DNA of 64,000 nt from Endozoicomonas sp. G2_1 (GTDB lineage Bacteria; Pseudomonadota; Gammaproteobacteria; Enterobacterales; Alteromonadaceae), in the NCBI RefSeq assembly GCF_017744155.1, contig NZ_JAGHQT010000005.1, positions 186,001 to 250,000 on the forward strand, in the 5' to 3' direction. Positions 61,893-64,000 of the stretch are shown piece after piece (the stretch's first letter is position 1; each line of letters starts with the position of its first letter). Under the pieces are notes generated by a model. That model searched no databases. It worked only from the letters and a program-made list of their open reading frames with translations, and had not been told where the DNA came from. Made by a program: the position numbers and the translations under genes.

Positions 61893-64000
61893 GTGTTACC
61901 AATTAAAAAGTTTAAGTTGGGTCTTAGTTCTACAGTTCTTTTGTTTTTAGTTGCTTGTGGTGACAAATCTGCAGACGAGTTTCTAGCTGAAGGGCAGAAA
62001 GCTGCTGCTAGTAAAGACTATCAGCAAGCAATCGTTCACTTTAAAAACGCAGTAGTTAAGGCTCCTCAAAATGTGAAAATTCGAGAAATTCTTGGTAATA
62101 CTTATCTCTACCAAGGGAGTTATGTCAGTGCTGAAAAAGAACTATCTCGAGCACTGGAGTTAGGTTCTTCGTCTCCACAATTGGCAATGGAACTTGCATA
62201 CGCATATGCAAAAACCGGTGATTTGGTTGGCCTAGATGAACTCATTGCTCAAAGTGGTTCTTTACCTGATGAGTATTATAGTAGCATCCTCTTTTTTGCC
62301 GGGCTCGCCGCTTTTACTGATAAAGATCTCAGTAAAGCAGAAGATTTTTTCAATCAATCGATCAGTATTGGACAAACAACAGTTACTCCCCTATCCCAAG
62401 CGTACTTGTCCTTTATTAAACAAGATTTTTCCCGAGCATTAGCGCAAGTAAATGAAGCCAATATCGATGGCATTTTGAGTTATGAGTCATTGCTTTTGAA
62501 AGGTAATACCTTGTTTGCTTTAGAAGATTACCTCGCGGCAACCGAAGCTTATCAAACTCGATATAAAGCAGTACCTAAAGATCATAGTGTGCTTTATTTG
62601 ATAGCCAATAGTCTGATTCACAACGAACAATACGAGCAAGCTGAAAAGAACGTCGATTTATTACTCAGCGTTAGCGAAAGTTCACCTCTTGCAAATCAAT
62701 ATAAATCTCAATTGATGTTTCAAAGAAAGGATTATAGAGAAGCAATTAATTATGCGGAAAAGTCTTTGTCTAGTGGGATCGAACTTCACGTACCTAGAAT
62801 AGTTGCTGGTATCAGCGCATATAACTTAGGTGAGTACGAAAGTGCATATAACTACCTTGTTAAAATGAAGGATCTTTTGCCAAGCGATCACATAGTTAAG
62901 CGGTTGATAGCAGAACTACAATGGCGGCTTGGTTACGAAGCTGATGCTGTAAATACCTATCAGCAATTAGCTGAAGTTGGCAATGTTGATTCAAGTATGC
63001 TTATTGCAGTAAGTCAGGAATTAATAAAAAAGGGAAAACAGGATACAGGTAAAAATTTATTAGATGCAGCTATTTTGTTAAATAGCGAAGATTTTTCCGA
63101 CTTACAGCAACAGGCGTTAACTAAGTTTAGTTTGGATGAAATTGAAGCAGGCATCAAGCTACTGGAGCAGTCGCTAGCATTGAACCCAAGTGCTATTGAA
63201 GTAGAAACTCAATTGGCCAACGCGTACCTCTCCAATACACAAATAACGAAGGCGCAGAATATTGCGAACAAATGGGAACAAGAGGAGCAATATAGAATCA
63301 AAGGATTATTGTTTAGCGCTCGAATCCAGCAAACATTAGAGCAGCATGACAATGCAAAGAAAATACTGACCCAAGTACTAAAAGAGTCCCCTAATAATGT
63401 ATTAGCGATGTACTTGTTAGCAGTATACGCAAACGCGGAAGAAAATTTTCGTCAAGCTTTCGAGTACTATTCAAAAATAATATCTGCTAATCCAAATTTT
63501 TCTCCAGGGATGAAAGCTATACTCGCATTTGTAAACAAAAATAAAGAATTTCAAACCGAATTTGAAAAATTCTACAAAGCGGAAATAGCGAAAAAGCCAG
63601 ATGCGCAAGGATTGAAAATAGGTCTGTCTTATTTTTACAGTACAGAAAAGCGTTTTGACGAAGCTTTAACGTTACTTGAGGCAATAAAAACAAGTGCTAA
63701 GCCAGCTGAGGGCGTTGACTTGTTAATTGGAGATATATTTGCCGCCAAAGGAGATAATAAATCAGCGATTGTCTACTATGAATCAGTATTAAAATCCAAC
63801 CCAGATAGTGTTCTAGCTCATTCAAAGTTGGTTACTATGTTTGAACGAGAAAAGAACATAGATAACGCGCTTACTCAAGTTAATAACGCCCTTCAATATC
63901 ACCCTGATCATATCGGGTTTAAGTTGTTTAAGGCTAACTATATGTCTCGGCTTAACAGAGTTCCACCGAATAGCTTGTTATCTGAGTTGCAAGAATCGTC
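61893..64000 (+). CDS. prsT: PEP-CTERM system TPR lipoprotein PrsT, copy 2 (3' end outside window)
   Basis: The reading frame starts at GTG 61893, eight bases after AGGAGA, and stays open to the right edge (about 702 codons). The product begins MLPIKKFKLGLSSTVLLFLVAC with a lipobox Cys22, followed by GDKSADEFLAEGQKAAASKDYQQAIVHFKNAVVKAP, clearly homologous to the previous gene. Further tetratricopeptide repeats continue, for example AKKILTQVLKESPNNVLAMYLLAVYAN. It has diverged from copy 1, so the duplication is not recent. The C-terminus is not visible. Confidence 0.9.
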   Translation, partial: MLPIKKFKLGLSSTVLLFLVACGDKSADEFLAEGQKAAASKDYQQAIVHFKNAVVKAPQNVKIREILGNTYLYQGSYVSAEKELSRALELGSSSPQLAMELAYAYAKTGDLVGLDELIAQSGSLPDEYYSSILFFAGLAAFTDKDLSKAEDFFNQSISIGQTTVTPLSQAYLSFIKQDFSRALAQVNEANIDGILSYESLLLKGNTLFALEDYLAATEAYQTRYKAVPKDHSVLYLIANSLIHNEQYEQAEKNVDLLLSVSESSPLANQYKSQLMFQRKDYREAINYAEKSLSSGIELHVPRIVAGISAYNLGEYESAYNYLVKMKDLLPSDHIVKRLIAELQWRLGYEADAVNTYQQLAEVGNVDSSMLIAVSQELIKKGKQDTGKNLLDAAILLNSEDFSDLQQQALTKFSLDEIEAGIKLLEQSLALNPSAIEVETQLANAYLSNTQITKAQNIANKWEQEEQYRIKGLLFSARIQQTLEQHDNAKKILTQVLKESPNNVLAMYLLAVYANAEENFRQAFEYYSKIISANPNFSPGMKAILAFVNKNKEFQTEFEKFYKAEIAKKPDAQGLKIGLSYFYSTEKRFDEALTLLEAIKTSAKPAEGVDLLIGDIFAAKGDNKSAIVYYESVLKSNPDSVLAHSKLVTMFEREKNIDNALTQVNNALQYHPDHIGFKLFKANYMSRLNRVPPNSLLSELQES

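Overview
The window looks like chromosomal DNA of a marine gammaproteobacterium, most likely an Alteromonadales member such as Colwelliaceae (Thalassotalea/Colwellia-like). This rests on the AT-rich composition, an ilvY-ilvC divergon with long class II IlvC, family I lipases with dedicated foldases, and a full exosortase A (XrtA/PEP-CTERM) exopolysaccharide locus. The taxonomic call is inference from gene content; no rRNA or tRNA gene was found.

Region 1 (1 to about 9500, minus strand) is the right part of a Tn7-superfamily element of the Tn6022/AbaR kind: TnsA-, TnsB-, TnsC-, TniQ- and a large TnsE/TniE-like protein. It sits inside comM (yifB); only the 3' part of comM (9501-10109) is visible and the 5' part should lie beyond the far end of the element, left of the window. 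The cargo at the left edge is a DNA cytosine-C5 methyltransferase, a small helix-turn-helix protein and the start of a GHKL (MutL/MORC-like) ATPase. This resembles the restriction-modification-linked MORC-like systems and is the best candidate for an uncharacterised defence system here. It continues off the left edge.

Region 2 (10146-18563) is core-like: ilvY and ilvC with two operator palindromes between them, a strong terminator after ilvC, a 266-bp MITE-like element with 24-bp imperfect terminal inverted repeats, a secreted HExxH peptidase-like protein, two tandem lipase-foldase pairs and a hotdog thioesterase.

Region 3 (18602-64000) is an XrtA-type exopolysaccharide locus of about 45 kb. 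A minus-strand operon (24399 to 18602) encodes export lipoprotein, Wzc-like chain-length protein, tyrosine kinase, outer-membrane beta-barrel and ATPase. A plus-strand operon (24621-28386) encodes the priming sugar transferase, a deacetylase and the exosortase A-EpsI fusion. Then come a beta-helix protein, acyltransferases, glycosyltransferases, two flippases, an O-antigen-ligase-type polymerase/ligase, two SGNH-type membrane O-acyltransferases, an unexpected diheme HzsA-related protein, and an 11-gene minus-strand operon (57804 to 43539) with the XrtA-type amidotransferase, a FemAB-like protein, a second deacetylase and a RIFT-barrel polysaccharide-lyase-like protein. Two tandem PrsT-like TPR lipoproteins close the window, the second cut by its right end. 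Together the genes would prime, assemble, decorate, flip, polymerise and export a surface glycan and provide the XrtA sorting enzyme; no protein here has an evident PEP-CTERM tail, so the sorted substrates must be encoded elsewhere.
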